DNA of 48,639 nt from an uncultured Gammaproteobacteria bacterium (GCA_947260025.1 CAMYON010000015.1:1-48639), one strand, 5' to 3'; positions 11,384-20,546 are shown, counted from the first letter of the stretch. Program-made: numbers and translations. The notes: a model not told the origin generated them from the letters alone.

Positions 11384-11983
11384 TTAGGCCTGCTTCAGGT
11401 AAAGCACCAGGCCGACGCGATCTTTCAGTTCGAGTTTCTTGAAGATATTGGTTAAATGCGTCTTCACCGTGGGTTCTGAAATTTCATATAAATCGGCGAT
11501 TTGACGGTTCGATTTGCCTTCGCCAACCGCGAGTGCAATGTCTTTTTCGCGCTCGGTCAGCATATCCAGCGGTTTCTGATCGGATACCGGTTTAACGACC
11601 TGTTGTGCCAGTTTGAAGGTTTCATCAAGCATTTGCGGCGGAAACCAGCTTTGCCGATGCTCGAGCATTTGCAGCATCTGCTGGTAGTGGATAGCTGCCA
11701 TGTGACTGTTGCAATAGGCCTTGGCGCCAAGACGCACGCACTCGAGCATTTCGCGGATATTAGGCAGGTCCGAGCAAACGCCAACCGGTATTGGTTTACC
11801 GGAGACGTGTTTCAACAGCCATTCGTAGCAGTCGAGCTCCATGCCCGATATATGCAACAGGTATAGCTGCTCCGGATCGGCAGTCGGTGCCTGCAGTTGC
11901 GCGCTAAATTCGATCGCGGTATCCAGGTGTTTGCCCAGAAACCTCTCGAATGAATGCGAAACCGAATAAACGATTACTTTCAT
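11384..11983 (-). CDS. LuxR-type transcriptional regulator with degenerate receiver domain
   Basis: The C-terminal ~65 residues are a LuxR/NarL helix-turn-helix (LTEREKDIALAVGEGKSNRQIADL, then TVKTHLTNIFKKL). The N-terminal ~120 residues resemble a response-regulator receiver fold. However, the acidic pocket is missing, the phospho-acceptor aspartate position reads LLHISG, and the usual C-terminal lysine is absent. Phosphorylation-independent control is therefore likely. At 199 residues its length is normal for the NarL/CsgD/VpsT group, many of which control biofilm matrix genes. The ATG overlaps the lapC stop (TAATG), so translation is probably coupled to the exporter genes. The next gene downstream is the adhesin. 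I infer that it controls the adhesin, possibly through the dyad at 11288-11312. Direct c-di-GMP binding, as in VpsT, is possible but I do not see a clear motif. Confidence 0.88.
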   Translation of the reverse strand: MKVIVYSVSHSFERFLGKHLDTAIEFSAQLQAPTADPEQLYLLHISGMELDCYEWLLKHVSGKPIPVGVCSDLPNIREMLECVRLGAKAYCNSHMAAIHYQQMLQMLEHRQSWFPPQMLDETFKLAQQVVKPVSDQKPLDMLTEREKDIALAVGEGKSNRQIADLYEISEPTVKTHLTNIFKKLELKDRVGLVLYLKQA

Positions 11984-13347
11984 TAACGTTCTCTTAGCGC
12001 CTTGTCTATTCCACGATGCACCGGTTCTGTCAGGTAGGACAGAATTGTTTTCTTATCAGTAATGATATCTGCCTCGGCGGTCATCCCGATCTTTATCGGC
12101 AGTTCCCCGCTCTTGACACCCAGAAAGGGTTTGCTGGGTTTGACCCTGACCAGGAAAAAGCTTTCGCCTTCTTCATTGGTAATCGTATCTGCGCTGATAA
12201 AGGTTACTATCCCTTGCAAACTGCCGTGAATCGCAAAATCGTAAGCAGAAAATTTCAGCCTGGCAAACTGCCCGACATTTACATAAGCAATATCGGCCGG
12301 CTTGATTTTTAGTTCGACCAGTAGCGCATCTTCTTGAGGCACGATATCGAGAATATTGCTGCCAGGGCCGATAACACCACCGATGGTGTTGATATAGAGC
12401 TGCTGAACGATGCCGTTAACCGGGGAGCGCAGGGTAGTGCGCTTGACCCGGTCCTGCAGCGCGGTCTGTGTTTCCCGAATACGATCGATTTCCGCGTTAA
12501 CCTCGTTTAATTCCTTCTTGGCCTTGTTCTGAAAGTCGAGCCTTTCCTTTTGCTTGTTGAACCGGGCCTCTTCGATGGTCGATTTGATGCGCGGTACCGA
12601 CAGCTTGACCGCCTCGATTTCACCTTCGAACTCTGCTTCTCGCTGCTGCAGTTGCAGGAATTCGACTTCGCTGATGATGCCGCGGTCCTTCAGCGGCTTC
12701 TTGATTTCAATCTCTCTCTTGACCAGTTCGAGCGATTTATTGAGCTGCTTCTCTTTCGACTGGGCCTCGCGCAGCGCACTTTGCTGCTGGTTGATCCTTT
12801 CCTCGAGTACGCCAAGGGTCTCCCTTATTTGCTGCTTGTTGCTGTCGAACAGGCTTTGTTCAGACTTGATCAGCTTCGGCGCTTGCTTACTGACTTCATC
12901 ATCGGGCTTGAATTCGCGATCGAAGGCCTCGGCGTTGAGACGACTGGAACGAGCCAGCAACTCGAGGTAAAGCAGCCGGTTTTCCTCGAAAGAACTGGAG
13001 AAAGCGACATCACTAATTTTCAGCAGCGGCTGTCCGCTGACCACGACCTGACCTTCCCGCACCATGATTTCCTCGATAATGCCGCCCTCGAGGCTTTGTA
13101 TATTCTGTACCTGGCTTGCCGGTGAAACCTTGCCCGAGCCCCTTATAACGACATCTACCCTGGCCCAGTTCATCCAGACGATGGCGGCAATGACGAACAG
13201 TGCGATGATCATTACCACGGCGATAAGGTAGCGCGGAGTGCGGTGCACAGCGGCGGCTGACAGGCTGCGCATATATTGCATGTCCTGCTTGCCGTGAACC
13301 CCTATCTGGGTCGAGTCTTCAAAATTGGTAGAGTCTTCGCTATCCAT
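11983..13347 (-). CDS. lapC: LapC-like type I secretion membrane-fusion protein (HlyD family)
   Basis: This 454-residue protein has one N-terminal transmembrane helix (about residues 38-60, RYLIAVVMIIALFVIAAIVW). A biotinyl-lipoyl half-motif follows (VIRGSGKVSPASQVQNIQSL, GGIIEEIMVREGQVVV), then a long coiled-coil hairpin rich in Glu/Lys/Gln (about 130-310). The second lipoyl half and beta-barrel come last (LRSPVNGIVQQLYINTIGGV). This is the standard HlyD/LapC adaptor architecture, linking the inner-membrane ABC exporter to the outer-membrane channel. Its ATG lies 8 bases inside the lapB end, and its stop overlaps the luxR start. It should work with LapB and LapE to export the giant adhesin. 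Confidence 0.93.
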   Translation of the reverse strand: MDSEDSTNFEDSTQIGVHGKQDMQYMRSLSAAAVHRTPRYLIAVVMIIALFVIAAIVWMNWARVDVVIRGSGKVSPASQVQNIQSLEGGIIEEIMVREGQVVVSGQPLLKISDVAFSSSFEENRLLYLELLARSSRLNAEAFDREFKPDDEVSKQAPKLIKSEQSLFDSNKQQIRETLGVLEERINQQQSALREAQSKEKQLNKSLELVKREIEIKKPLKDRGIISEVEFLQLQQREAEFEGEIEAVKLSVPRIKSTIEEARFNKQKERLDFQNKAKKELNEVNAEIDRIRETQTALQDRVKRTTLRSPVNGIVQQLYINTIGGVIGPGSNILDIVPQEDALLVELKIKPADIAYVNVGQFARLKFSAYDFAIHGSLQGIVTFISADTITNEEGESFFLVRVKPSKPFLGVKSGELPIKIGMTAEADIITDKKTILSYLTEPVHRGIDKALRER

Positions 13348-15493
13348 TCTGAGTACCTTTGAGCGCTGTCAGAACCTCGTCTTTAGGACCGTCCATGACT
13401 ATTCTACCCTCGTCCATGACGATCAGCCGTTCCACCAGGTCGAGCATCGGCGCCTTATGGGTTACCAGCAACAGCGTACGGTCGCGGGTATAGTCGTAAA
13501 GCCGTTTTTTGACGATCGACTCGGTGGTATTGTCGAAACTATTGGTCGGTTCATCAAGAATCAGTATCGGTTCGTTCAGCAGCACCGCGCGCCCGAGCGC
13601 GATCGCCTGTCTTTGTCCGCCTGACAGGAATCCGCCGCTTTCACCGACCTGGGTATCGAAGCCCTGCGGTAGCTGATTTACAAACAGGTCCACGCCACAA
13701 ATATTCGCCGCCTCGATCAGCCTGTCATCATTGACGTGCAAATCCTTATAGGCAATGTTGTCACGAATACTGCCTCGCAGCAGTTCGATATCCTGCGACA
13801 GGTAACCGATGTTCTTTCGCAGGTCGGCGGGATCGATCTGGTTGATATCGATATCGTCGATAGAAATCGATCCGCCGTCTGCCTGGTACAGGCCGATGAT
13901 CAGTTTCAACAGGGTGGTTTTGCCCGAGCCGACCTTGCCGATGATGCCGACGTGTTCTCCCGGGCGAATTTTAAAACTAATGTCGGATAGCGATTTTCTG
14001 GGTGATTCCGGGTAGCTGAAATCCACGTTCCTGAAACCGATGCCACCCTCGAAACCGGGACGGCGCACATAAGATTTTCCCTCGGGACGCTCGATCGATT
14101 TCTGCATCAGTTCGTCGAGTGAGCGAAACGCGGTGCGGGTTTGCTCGAAACTGGTAATCAGCGTCGCTACCTGGCCCAACGGTCCGACCGCGCGCGAAGA
14201 CAGCATGACAACTGCGATCAAACCGCCCAGGCTCAGTTCCTGGTCGCTGATCAGGTAAAGACCGAACACGATCAGGCCAACCGTGTTGAACTGTACCAGC
14301 AGGTTGGTAACCACGGTTATCGATGAAGACAGCATGCGTGCGCGCATCGACTTGTTGGCGATGGTGCCGGATGATTCTTCCCAGACCCATTGCGAATAAT
14401 TCGAGGCGCCGAGCGCTTTGACCGTTTTGATCGAATGCAGGGTTTCGATCAGGTGGGCATTCTTGTTCGCGGTGGCTTCGTAGGTAGCTTCGACGCTGTC
14501 CTTGAGCGGTTTGACCAGGATAAGGCTGTAAAGCAGCAGCAACGCTATCACGACCAGCGGTACCGCAATCATCGGCCCGCCGATATAGTAAATCACCAGT
14601 AAAAAGATGACTGCGAAGGGCAGGTCGACCAGCGTCGCCATGGTCGAGGCGGTAAAAAAGTTGCGAATGCTCTCGAACTCGCGCAACTGGCTGGCAAATG
14701 CGCCGATACTCGCCGGCCACTGGTTCATTTTCAGGTTGAGTACCTGGGAAAAGATGATCGAGGACATGATAACGTCGCTCTTCTTGCCGGCGATTTCCAG
14801 CAGGTAAGTGCGCACGAAGCGCAACAGCGTATCGAACAGGTATACCGTGACGATACCGGCTGCCAGCACCCACAGGGTTGCGATCGCGTCGTTCGGTACA
14901 ACCTTGTCGTAAACGTTCATGGTGAACAACGGCGTTGCCAGGATGAACAGGTTGATCAGGATCGATGACAGAAATACGCTGGCGAAAATATCGCGGGATT
15001 TGGCCAGCGTACCCCAAAACCAGTGACTCGAATCCCTGCTGACCGTGCTCTTGTCAGCCGCTGAATCCTGCTGAAATTCACGTTTGAGCAGGAATGCGTA
15101 GCCAAGGTAATCCTGGTTCAATCGGCTAAGTTCCAGCCATTCCTCGCCCTCGCCAATCTCCGGAAAAATAACCCTGGCGCGCTTGTTCTTGCGGTCGATG
15201 CTTTCGAGGATACAGGCATTGCCGTTTTTCAGTACCAGGATGCAGGGCAGCAGCAGGCGTGATAGCTTGTCGAGGTCACGTTGGATCAGGCGGCTGGCGA
15301 AACCGGCGCGCGCGGCAACCCTGGAGAACAGACCCTTTGGATTCTCGATACTGAAAAGTTCCGGCCCGTCGTCGCCGGGCTTAACCGGCAGCCCGGCAAT
15401 CAGGGCCTCGACGCTGATCGGCCTGTTATGCAACTTGGCGAAAATGACCAGGCACTCTAGCAGGGGATCATATTGATGATGCGGATCGATCAT
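13340..15493 (-). CDS. lapB: LapB-like type I secretion ABC transporter
   Basis: This 717-residue fused permease/ATPase has an N-terminal C39-like domain (about 1-140) that lacks the catalytic Cys/His arrangement of bacteriocin peptidases, as is typical for LapB/HlyB exporters. A six-helix ABC membrane domain follows (about 155-440), then a nucleotide-binding domain with Walker A GKVGSGKT near residue 519, signature LSGGQRQ near 623 and Walker B ILILDEPT near 642. The enzyme uses ATP to push unfolded adhesin through the LapB-LapC-LapE conduit. It is the first gene of the lapB-lapC-luxR-(lapA) run. A 147-bp spacer with a candidate promoter separates it from lapD. The start is the ATG at 15493. 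Confidence 0.94.
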   Translation of the reverse strand: MIDPHHQYDPLLECLVIFAKLHNRPISVEALIAGLPVKPGDDGPELFSIENPKGLFSRVAARAGFASRLIQRDLDKLSRLLLPCILVLKNGNACILESIDRKNKRARVIFPEIGEGEEWLELSRLNQDYLGYAFLLKREFQQDSAADKSTVSRDSSHWFWGTLAKSRDIFASVFLSSILINLFILATPLFTMNVYDKVVPNDAIATLWVLAAGIVTVYLFDTLLRFVRTYLLEIAGKKSDVIMSSIIFSQVLNLKMNQWPASIGAFASQLREFESIRNFFTASTMATLVDLPFAVIFLLVIYYIGGPMIAVPLVVIALLLLYSLILVKPLKDSVEATYEATANKNAHLIETLHSIKTVKALGASNYSQWVWEESSGTIANKSMRARMLSSSITVVTNLLVQFNTVGLIVFGLYLISDQELSLGGLIAVVMLSSRAVGPLGQVATLITSFEQTRTAFRSLDELMQKSIERPEGKSYVRRPGFEGGIGFRNVDFSYPESPRKSLSDISFKIRPGEHVGIIGKVGSGKTTLLKLIIGLYQADGGSISIDDIDINQIDPADLRKNIGYLSQDIELLRGSIRDNIAYKDLHVNDDRLIEAANICGVDLFVNQLPQGFDTQVGESGGFLSGGQRQAIALGRAVLLNEPILILDEPTNSFDNTTESIVKKRLYDYTRDRTLLLVTHKAPMLDLVERLIVMDEGRIVMDGPKDEVLTALKGTQNG

Positions 15494-15604
15494 ATGTGGG
15501 TCGTTATTTTTCTAAAGTTGCGTGTTTTTTTACACTTGCTGAAGTCGCCTTGACAGGCAGAATTGTGACACCAGTGCACACGCTCGCAATGTGAACACGG
15601 ACGG

Positions 15605-15634
15605 ATTATAGCTTCACTTGTGCCGACGTGGAAA
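15605..15634 (-). promoter_or_regulatory. Candidate sigma-70 promoter for lapB-lapC-luxR
   Basis: On the minus strand a perfect TATAAT (15605-15610) is preceded by TTTCCA (15629-15634) with an 18-base spacer. It lies in the lapD-lapB spacer, about 110 bases before the lapB ATG. The -35 is only a 4/6 match. The -10 is strong and correctly placed, so I give it moderate confidence. Confidence 0.45.
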
Positions 15635-15640
15635 CACACG

Positions 15641-17566
15641 TTAGATTGCCTCCGCGGAGCCCAGGAAATTACCCTGCATGGTATCGATTCCAAGGGCCTT
15701 GAGTTCATCCAGCACTTCCTGCGAGTCCACCGCGACCGCAATGATGTGAATGTCCAGCGTATCGGTAATGGTGCGCAGCGCCTGGTAGCCTGCCGCCATG
15801 TCGTTGCGACTCATCTCGTGCAGGGTGATCGCGTTAATTTTAACGTAGTCGAACTGCCCGCTTTGCAACAACTGCAGCGACTGGCCGAGATCGAGATTGT
15901 CGATGCCGAACTGGTGCTGATGTCGTCGCACCCGTTCCGATAGCTTGCTGCACATGATCGGATGCTGGTTCAGAACGTGATGGCTGGCCTCGATACATAA
16001 GCGGGTATTGTTCTGCTCACAGTCGGTCAACAGTTGATCGAATTCTTCCTGCGCTTCGGCCAACTCGAAGAATGCGGCACTCAGATTCAATGCCAACGGG
16101 ATTTTGCGATCCAGTTCGCTGTTAGAAGATACCAGGCGGAAAACCTCCTTATCGATATCCAGCGCCATGCCGAGGCTTGCAGCCATAGGCATGAAAGCGG
16201 AGGCGGGGATGACCTGGTCCTGCTGGTTGCGCGCGCGGATAAAAAGTTCGCGCTGTACCGGAATTCGCTGATTGCTGATTGCAAGCTGACCGACCAGGAA
16301 CAGCCGTTTTTCCGTCAACACAGATTCCAGCCAGTTGCGCCATTGCATCTTGCCCTGGGGTAGTTCGAGACTGGTCGAAGCCTGGCGTTCGATGGAAAAT
16401 GGCCCGCGAGTATTGGCCTGCGACAGGCAGTAATCGATGCTGGAGAGGATGTTGCCGATTTCACCGCCGGCTTCGAGATCACAGATGCCGGCCAGCAGCT
16501 TTACGTCGGCCAGTTCTTTTTCGCTTTCGAGCTGCTGCTGGAACTTATCGAACAACGCGCGAATGAACGCGGTAACGGCGGATTCGTCGTCGGCGCTCAG
16601 AAAAGCGAATTCGTCCTCGTTGAAGCGGGATACACGCTCGACCGCCTGGTCCGCGTGCTCCTGACGCAACAAGTCGGCGAGAATCCGGATCAGGTTATCG
16701 GATATCTCGTATCCATGCTGGTCCCGCAATTGCTCAAAGTCGACGATCTTGATGATTGTCATGCAGCCGTGTAGCCCGGATTCTTCCGACATCGATTGTT
16801 TTAATTGATCCAGCAGGTAGCGCCGGTTGCCGAGTCCGGTCAGCTTGTCGCGGTACAGCAGTTGCTGGTAACGCTCGAGGGTTTTTTCCTGGTCATCGAA
16901 AATACCCTGGACCTTGGACACCATCAGGTTCATTGCTTCGACGACTCGCTTGAGTTCTACCGTTGTCGGAATTTTCGTTTGCTGCACAAACTGGTTATTG
17001 TGGATGGCGTCTGCCTGTTCCCTGACTTTCTGCAGCGGTTCCAGCACGTAACGCAGCACCAGCCATAACACGACCATCGAAACCACGAACAGCAGGGCGA
17101 ACCAGCGCAACGCGGACACCAGGGCCTGGTACATGCTGCTGTAAGCAAAGCCAGGATGAATTTCCAGGTTGAGCTGGCCCAGCTGAGTCCAGCCCTTCAT
17201 TACCTGGGTCGAGCCGCTGGCTGATTCCAGCGATACCAGGTTGATGAACCAGCCGGGGACGCCTTCTATGTCGAGTTGCTGGCTTTTCTGATGAATGCTT
17301 TGCCCGTCGACACCGATGAGTTCGATACGCGTGTAGTGCCCGCTATCGAACACGGCGTTAAACAGGACTTCGAGTGTGGCCGGGTCATCGCCTTCGGGCA
17401 GGTTGCTGATAGCGATACCGAGCGTGGTCGCCATGTCCTGGGCCGTGGTGCCCAGTTGCCCCTGTTGAAAGCTGCCGGTGCGCGCCAAATCGTTCAGCAC
17501 AATAATCAATAACAGTACCAGGAATACCGTCGATACCAGCAGTGCGATCTGTTTGAATAAGGTCAT
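15641..17566 (-). CDS. lapD: LapD-like c-di-GMP receptor with degenerate GGDEF and EAL domains
   Basis: This inner-membrane receptor of 641 residues has TM1 at about 6-26, a periplasmic domain, TM2 at about 152-174, a HAMP linker, GGDEF (about 245-385) and EAL (about 400-641). GGDEF is replaced by RFNEDEF (about 314-320), the EAL motif by RELF, and the DDFGTG loop by a non-catalytic sequence. It should therefore bind c-di-GMP without making or degrading it. The periplasmic segment has GWFINLV (Trp about 106), resembling the conserved Trp loop with which LapD grips LapG. I chose the ATG at 17566 because it overlaps the lapG stop as ATGA and begins MTLFKQ, as LapD proteins do. The longer frame from 17605 has no support. 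When c-di-GMP is bound, LapD should sequester LapG and keep the adhesin on the surface. Confidence 0.93.
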   Translation of the reverse strand: MTLFKQIALLVSTVFLVLLLIIVLNDLARTGSFQQGQLGTTAQDMATTLGIAISNLPEGDDPATLEVLFNAVFDSGHYTRIELIGVDGQSIHQKSQQLDIEGVPGWFINLVSLESASGSTQVMKGWTQLGQLNLEIHPGFAYSSMYQALVSALRWFALLFVVSMVVLWLVLRYVLEPLQKVREQADAIHNNQFVQQTKIPTTVELKRVVEAMNLMVSKVQGIFDDQEKTLERYQQLLYRDKLTGLGNRRYLLDQLKQSMSEESGLHGCMTIIKIVDFEQLRDQHGYEISDNLIRILADLLRQEHADQAVERVSRFNEDEFAFLSADDESAVTAFIRALFDKFQQQLESEKELADVKLLAGICDLEAGGEIGNILSSIDYCLSQANTRGPFSIERQASTSLELPQGKMQWRNWLESVLTEKRLFLVGQLAISNQRIPVQRELFIRARNQQDQVIPASAFMPMAASLGMALDIDKEVFRLVSSNSELDRKIPLALNLSAAFFELAEAQEEFDQLLTDCEQNNTRLCIEASHHVLNQHPIMCSKLSERVRRHQHQFGIDNLDLGQSLQLLQSGQFDYVKINAITLHEMSRNDMAAGYQALRTITDTLDIHIIAVAVDSQEVLDELKALGIDTMQGNFLGSAEAI

Positions 17567-18219
17567 GGTTTTTCCTTTTGTATATCGGCCAGCAGCTTCT
17601 TCCACTTGCTGTTCTTGATCTTGTTAGTGGGCAAAGATTTGCCAAGGCCGGCGGAAGCGTTGGTGAGGAAAAGCGACTTGGCGTTAAAGCTGTAGACCGG
17701 CAACAGGTCTTTGCGTCGGTCTGCGCTGACAATCCTGGGATTGTAATTATCCAGGATTTGCGGAATGCTCGAGGGGGTCGGGAAGTAGCTCAATACCATG
17801 TGGGCGACGTTTTGCTGGAGTGCCTTGACGTAGGTCAGGTAGAGGCGCTCGTCCGGTACTCCAAGCTTGCGCAACGCGAAATACTTGGCGATGACGAAAT
17901 CCTCGCAATCCCCCATGTAGGTGCCGATAAATTCGTGTGGCGTCGCCCAGTAGTCTTGCTGACCCCAGTGCAGGTGATCTTCCCGGTATTCGAACTGGTT
18001 GAAAAAGCGATTGACTTCGACCAGTTGTTTATCGATACCCTGGCCCTCGAGATCGACGAGCAATTTATTGATGGCGACGCCGCGGCGAAAAGCCTGTTCG
18101 GAATACTCGCTTTTAAGCTTATCTAGCATTTCATTGCTCATCAGGGGGCTAGCCGCTTGCTGGGGCGGCAGCAGCACCAATGTAACGCTGGTCAGAAAGA
18201 CAAAAAACTTTCTTACCAT
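17563..18219 (-). CDS. lapG: LapG-like periplasmic cysteine protease (transglutaminase-like fold)
   Basis: This 218-residue protein has an N-terminal signal peptide (MVRKFFVFLTSVTLVLL, then a likely cut before ASP). A bacterial transglutaminase-like cysteine protease domain (DUF920/peptidase C93) follows. The catalytic triad is visible: Cys105 in GDCEDF, His140 in NVAHMVLSY and Asp157 in LDNYN. The His-Asp spacing of 17 equals that in P. fluorescens LapG. LapG releases LapA from the surface by cutting its retention module, and LapD restrains it. Its stop overlaps the lapD start (ATGA), so the antagonist pair is translated together. A small perfect hairpin (CACCCG-GTTG-CGGGTG, 18232-18247) sits just upstream of its ATG. 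Confidence 0.95.
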   Translation of the reverse strand: MVRKFFVFLTSVTLVLLPPQQAASPLMSNEMLDKLKSEYSEQAFRRGVAINKLLVDLEGQGIDKQLVEVNRFFNQFEYREDHLHWGQQDYWATPHEFIGTYMGDCEDFVIAKYFALRKLGVPDERLYLTYVKALQQNVAHMVLSYFPTPSSIPQILDNYNPRIVSADRRKDLLPVYSFNAKSLFLTNASAGLGKSLPTNKIKNSKWKKLLADIQKEKP

Positions 18220-18377
18220 TTAGTCCACCAGCACCCGGTTGCGGGTGTATCAGCTGTTCGCTCGCATCGGGTCAGACGACAGGATCGGTGGCGGCATTTA
18301 TGCAGGTTGTTCAGGCGGGACTTCCAAACTCATTCTACTGCCTTTTAGTGTAGACCACGCCACGATGGTTGCCTGTT

Positions 18378-20546
18378 TTACTCGACCGCAGATTTTGCCT
18401 TGAAAATAAACTCTCCCCGACGATTAATCGCCTGTCCGGCCGCGGTCGAATTGTCGGCAATGGGCTTTTTCTCACCCATGCCCACGGCCTTGATATCGCT
18501 CCGGTCGATGCCGTTGCTTACCAGCAGGTCTGCGAGTGCCCTGGCTCGCCGCGCAGATAGCGCTTCGTTGTACCCGTCGGAACCGATATTGTCGGTATAG
18601 GTGTAAATCTCGATAGATATGTCTTTCTTCAGTTTGATCTGCTCGATAATCGCCGCCACCTTGGCTTTTGAAACCTCGGTCAATTCGGCTTCGTCGTAGA
18701 TAAAATTCACCAGCTGTAGCTTCGACAGGCTTACGATTTCGGGCTCACGCACCTTGATTTTCACGGTCGCGGTCGCGGTGACCGCGGCGCCGTTGTTATC
18801 GGTGACGGTGTATTTGAAAGAGTCTAGGCCCGTGAAGCCCTCGATAGGACGGTACACCAGATTGCTACTCTGGTTGAAGGCGAGTCGTCCAACCTCGGGC
18901 TGGCTGACGTCGACAATTTCCAGCGGGTCGGAATCAGCGTCGCTATCGTTGGCCAGCAGTTGTGCGGTCGTAATGACGAGTATGCCGTTGGTTTCGATTT
19001 CGAATTCATCGTCTTGCAACACTGGCGGCGAATTCTGTTTGGGTAACTCGGGTTCGACCTTCGGCATAGCCACGGGCTCGTGACAACCGTAGGGATTCAC
19101 TACCAGTCCGCGCAACGAGTTATCGCAGTGATCCAGTGGATCTATTTCGCGGTCGGCGTCTTCGTCGACGGGTATGGGTAACTGGTCGACTGCGTCGGTT
19201 GTCAGCCGCGCCACCCTGAGCCTGCCCTGATCCAGCTCGAAATCGATATTGGCGGCCTCGAACAGGTGGCCGACGCCTTCGTAAACCCGGTAGCGGGCAC
19301 TCAAGGCGTCGTAGCTGGCCTCGGCAAACTGGTTCTGCGCGCTATTAAGTTCGTTTTCGGCGTCGAGCAGATCGATCAGATCACGTTGTCCGATAAAAAA
19401 TTCCTCTTTGTAGGATTCGACCGTCTGCCCGGCTTTTATCACATGCGCCTCGAGAAACTTGATCTGTTTTACTAGCAAATCGTCGGCGGTCCAGGACAAA
19501 CGCAGGGTGTTTATCACCTGGCGCCTGACGCGGGCGGCGAACTCCTTTTGCTCGTAAATCGCGCTGACTTTCTTTTGCGTTTCCGCCTGTTTGCTGCCGC
19601 CCTTGTAAAAATTGTACGTCAGGTTAAGCACCAGGCTGGTTTCTTCGGTGTTGCCGTCGAGTCCGCCGATATCGTCGCCGTACTCGGTCGCGAGCCTCAG
19701 ATCGAGATTGGGATAACGGCTGCGCAGCGAGCGCCGATGATCCGATTGTGCGGCATCGATATTGCTGGCCGCCACACGCATCGCCGGGTGATCGGAGAGC
19801 GCCTGGTCGATCAGCGTATCCAGATCCTCGCGCGGCAGGGAGGGCAGGTTGGGCTCCGACAGCGCTTGTGGGTCGACATAGCGCCCCAGGATCTGGTGTA
19901 GTTGCGTGGCTGCATCTTCGAGATTGTTTTGCTGGGCTATCAGGCTTGCCTGCGCGCGCGCCAGTCGCCCCTCGGTTTGCTGCAGTTCCGAGCGCCGACC
20001 AACTCCGGACAGGTTACGGTCACGGATCTGGCTCAGAATTTCCTCATGGGCGGCAACGTTTTCCAGTGCAAGCTGGTACAGGCGACGTTGCTTGATGACC
20101 TCGAGATAGGCCTGTATCGCCCGCAGGGCGATGTTATCGGCGGTATCGTATACATCGAATAAGGCGGCCTTCGCCCTGGCCTCGGTCTGCTCTATCTGGT
20201 AAGTGGTATCGTAGCCGTTGAATAGATTCTGCGTCACAGACAGTTCGACATTGGAACTGTTGTAGTCTTCCGTCTGGTCGCCGGTGAACGGAGACTTGGT
20301 GTTGTAAGCCCCGGTGGATGCTTCCAGATCGACGCTCGGACGCCAACCGCTTTCGGCAATATTGCGATCGCTCAAGACCTGACGGTAAACGTGAATCTTC
20401 TCCTTGACTTCCGGATGAGCGCTGATCGAATCGATCGCCATATCGGTCATGTCGAGCGCCATTACCGGTGCCGGAAGCAGCAGCGACAGCAATAATGCTC
20501 TCGGCAGTGTCTTCAAAGTAAAATGTCGGCCTTGCGTGGCGTTCAT
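18378..20546 (-). CDS. lapE: LapE/TolC-like outer-membrane channel fused to cadherin-like and OmpA domains
   Basis: This 722-residue protein has a signal peptide ending near ALDM. A TolC-type outer-membrane efflux domain (about 35-420) carries two coiled-coil halves; NLFNGYD and YNFYKGGSK are the usual repeat landmarks. A Cys-bounded, Asp-rich segment resembling a thrombospondin type 3 / OmpA linker (DEDADREIDPLDHC) follows near 459. A cadherin-like domain (about 504-595, GFTGLDSFKYTVTDNNGA) and an OmpA-like peptidoglycan-binding domain (about 605-720, YTDNIGSDGYNEALSARRA) complete it. Ordinary LapE/TolC is about 450 residues, so the ~270-residue tail is an addition that should anchor the channel to the cell wall. 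I chose the ATG at 20546 over the upstream TTG at 20597, because the ATG directly precedes a good signal peptide and has GGAAA upstream. Confidence 0.92.
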   Translation of the reverse strand: MNATQGRHFTLKTLPRALLLSLLLPAPVMALDMTDMAIDSISAHPEVKEKIHVYRQVLSDRNIAESGWRPSVDLEASTGAYNTKSPFTGDQTEDYNSSNVELSVTQNLFNGYDTTYQIEQTEARAKAALFDVYDTADNIALRAIQAYLEVIKQRRLYQLALENVAAHEEILSQIRDRNLSGVGRRSELQQTEGRLARAQASLIAQQNNLEDAATQLHQILGRYVDPQALSEPNLPSLPREDLDTLIDQALSDHPAMRVAASNIDAAQSDHRRSLRSRYPNLDLRLATEYGDDIGGLDGNTEETSLVLNLTYNFYKGGSKQAETQKKVSAIYEQKEFAARVRRQVINTLRLSWTADDLLVKQIKFLEAHVIKAGQTVESYKEEFFIGQRDLIDLLDAENELNSAQNQFAEASYDALSARYRVYEGVGHLFEAANIDFELDQGRLRVARLTTDAVDQLPIPVDEDADREIDPLDHCDNSLRGLVVNPYGCHEPVAMPKVEPELPKQNSPPVLQDDEFEIETNGILVITTAQLLANDSDADSDPLEIVDVSQPEVGRLAFNQSSNLVYRPIEGFTGLDSFKYTVTDNNGAAVTATATVKIKVREPEIVSLSKLQLVNFIYDEAELTEVSKAKVAAIIEQIKLKKDISIEIYTYTDNIGSDGYNEALSARRARALADLLVSNGIDRSDIKAVGMGEKKPIADNSTAAGQAINRRGEFIFKAKSAVE

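Noticed and set aside
13977-15017. A 346-codon minus-strand frame inside lapB
   Set aside because: It overlaps the membrane and ATPase domains of lapB, which show all ABC motifs; the alternative frame shows none.
15560-15600. TGTGA-like half-sites in the lapD-lapB spacer considered as a CRP-binding site
   Set aside because: The half-sites are spaced one base wider than the CRP consensus and the match is weak.
18232-18247. Perfect 6-bp hairpin just upstream of the lapG ATG, considered as a terminator
   Set aside because: No T-run follows in either direction, and it lies inside an apparent leader. It is mentioned with lapG as a small structure only.
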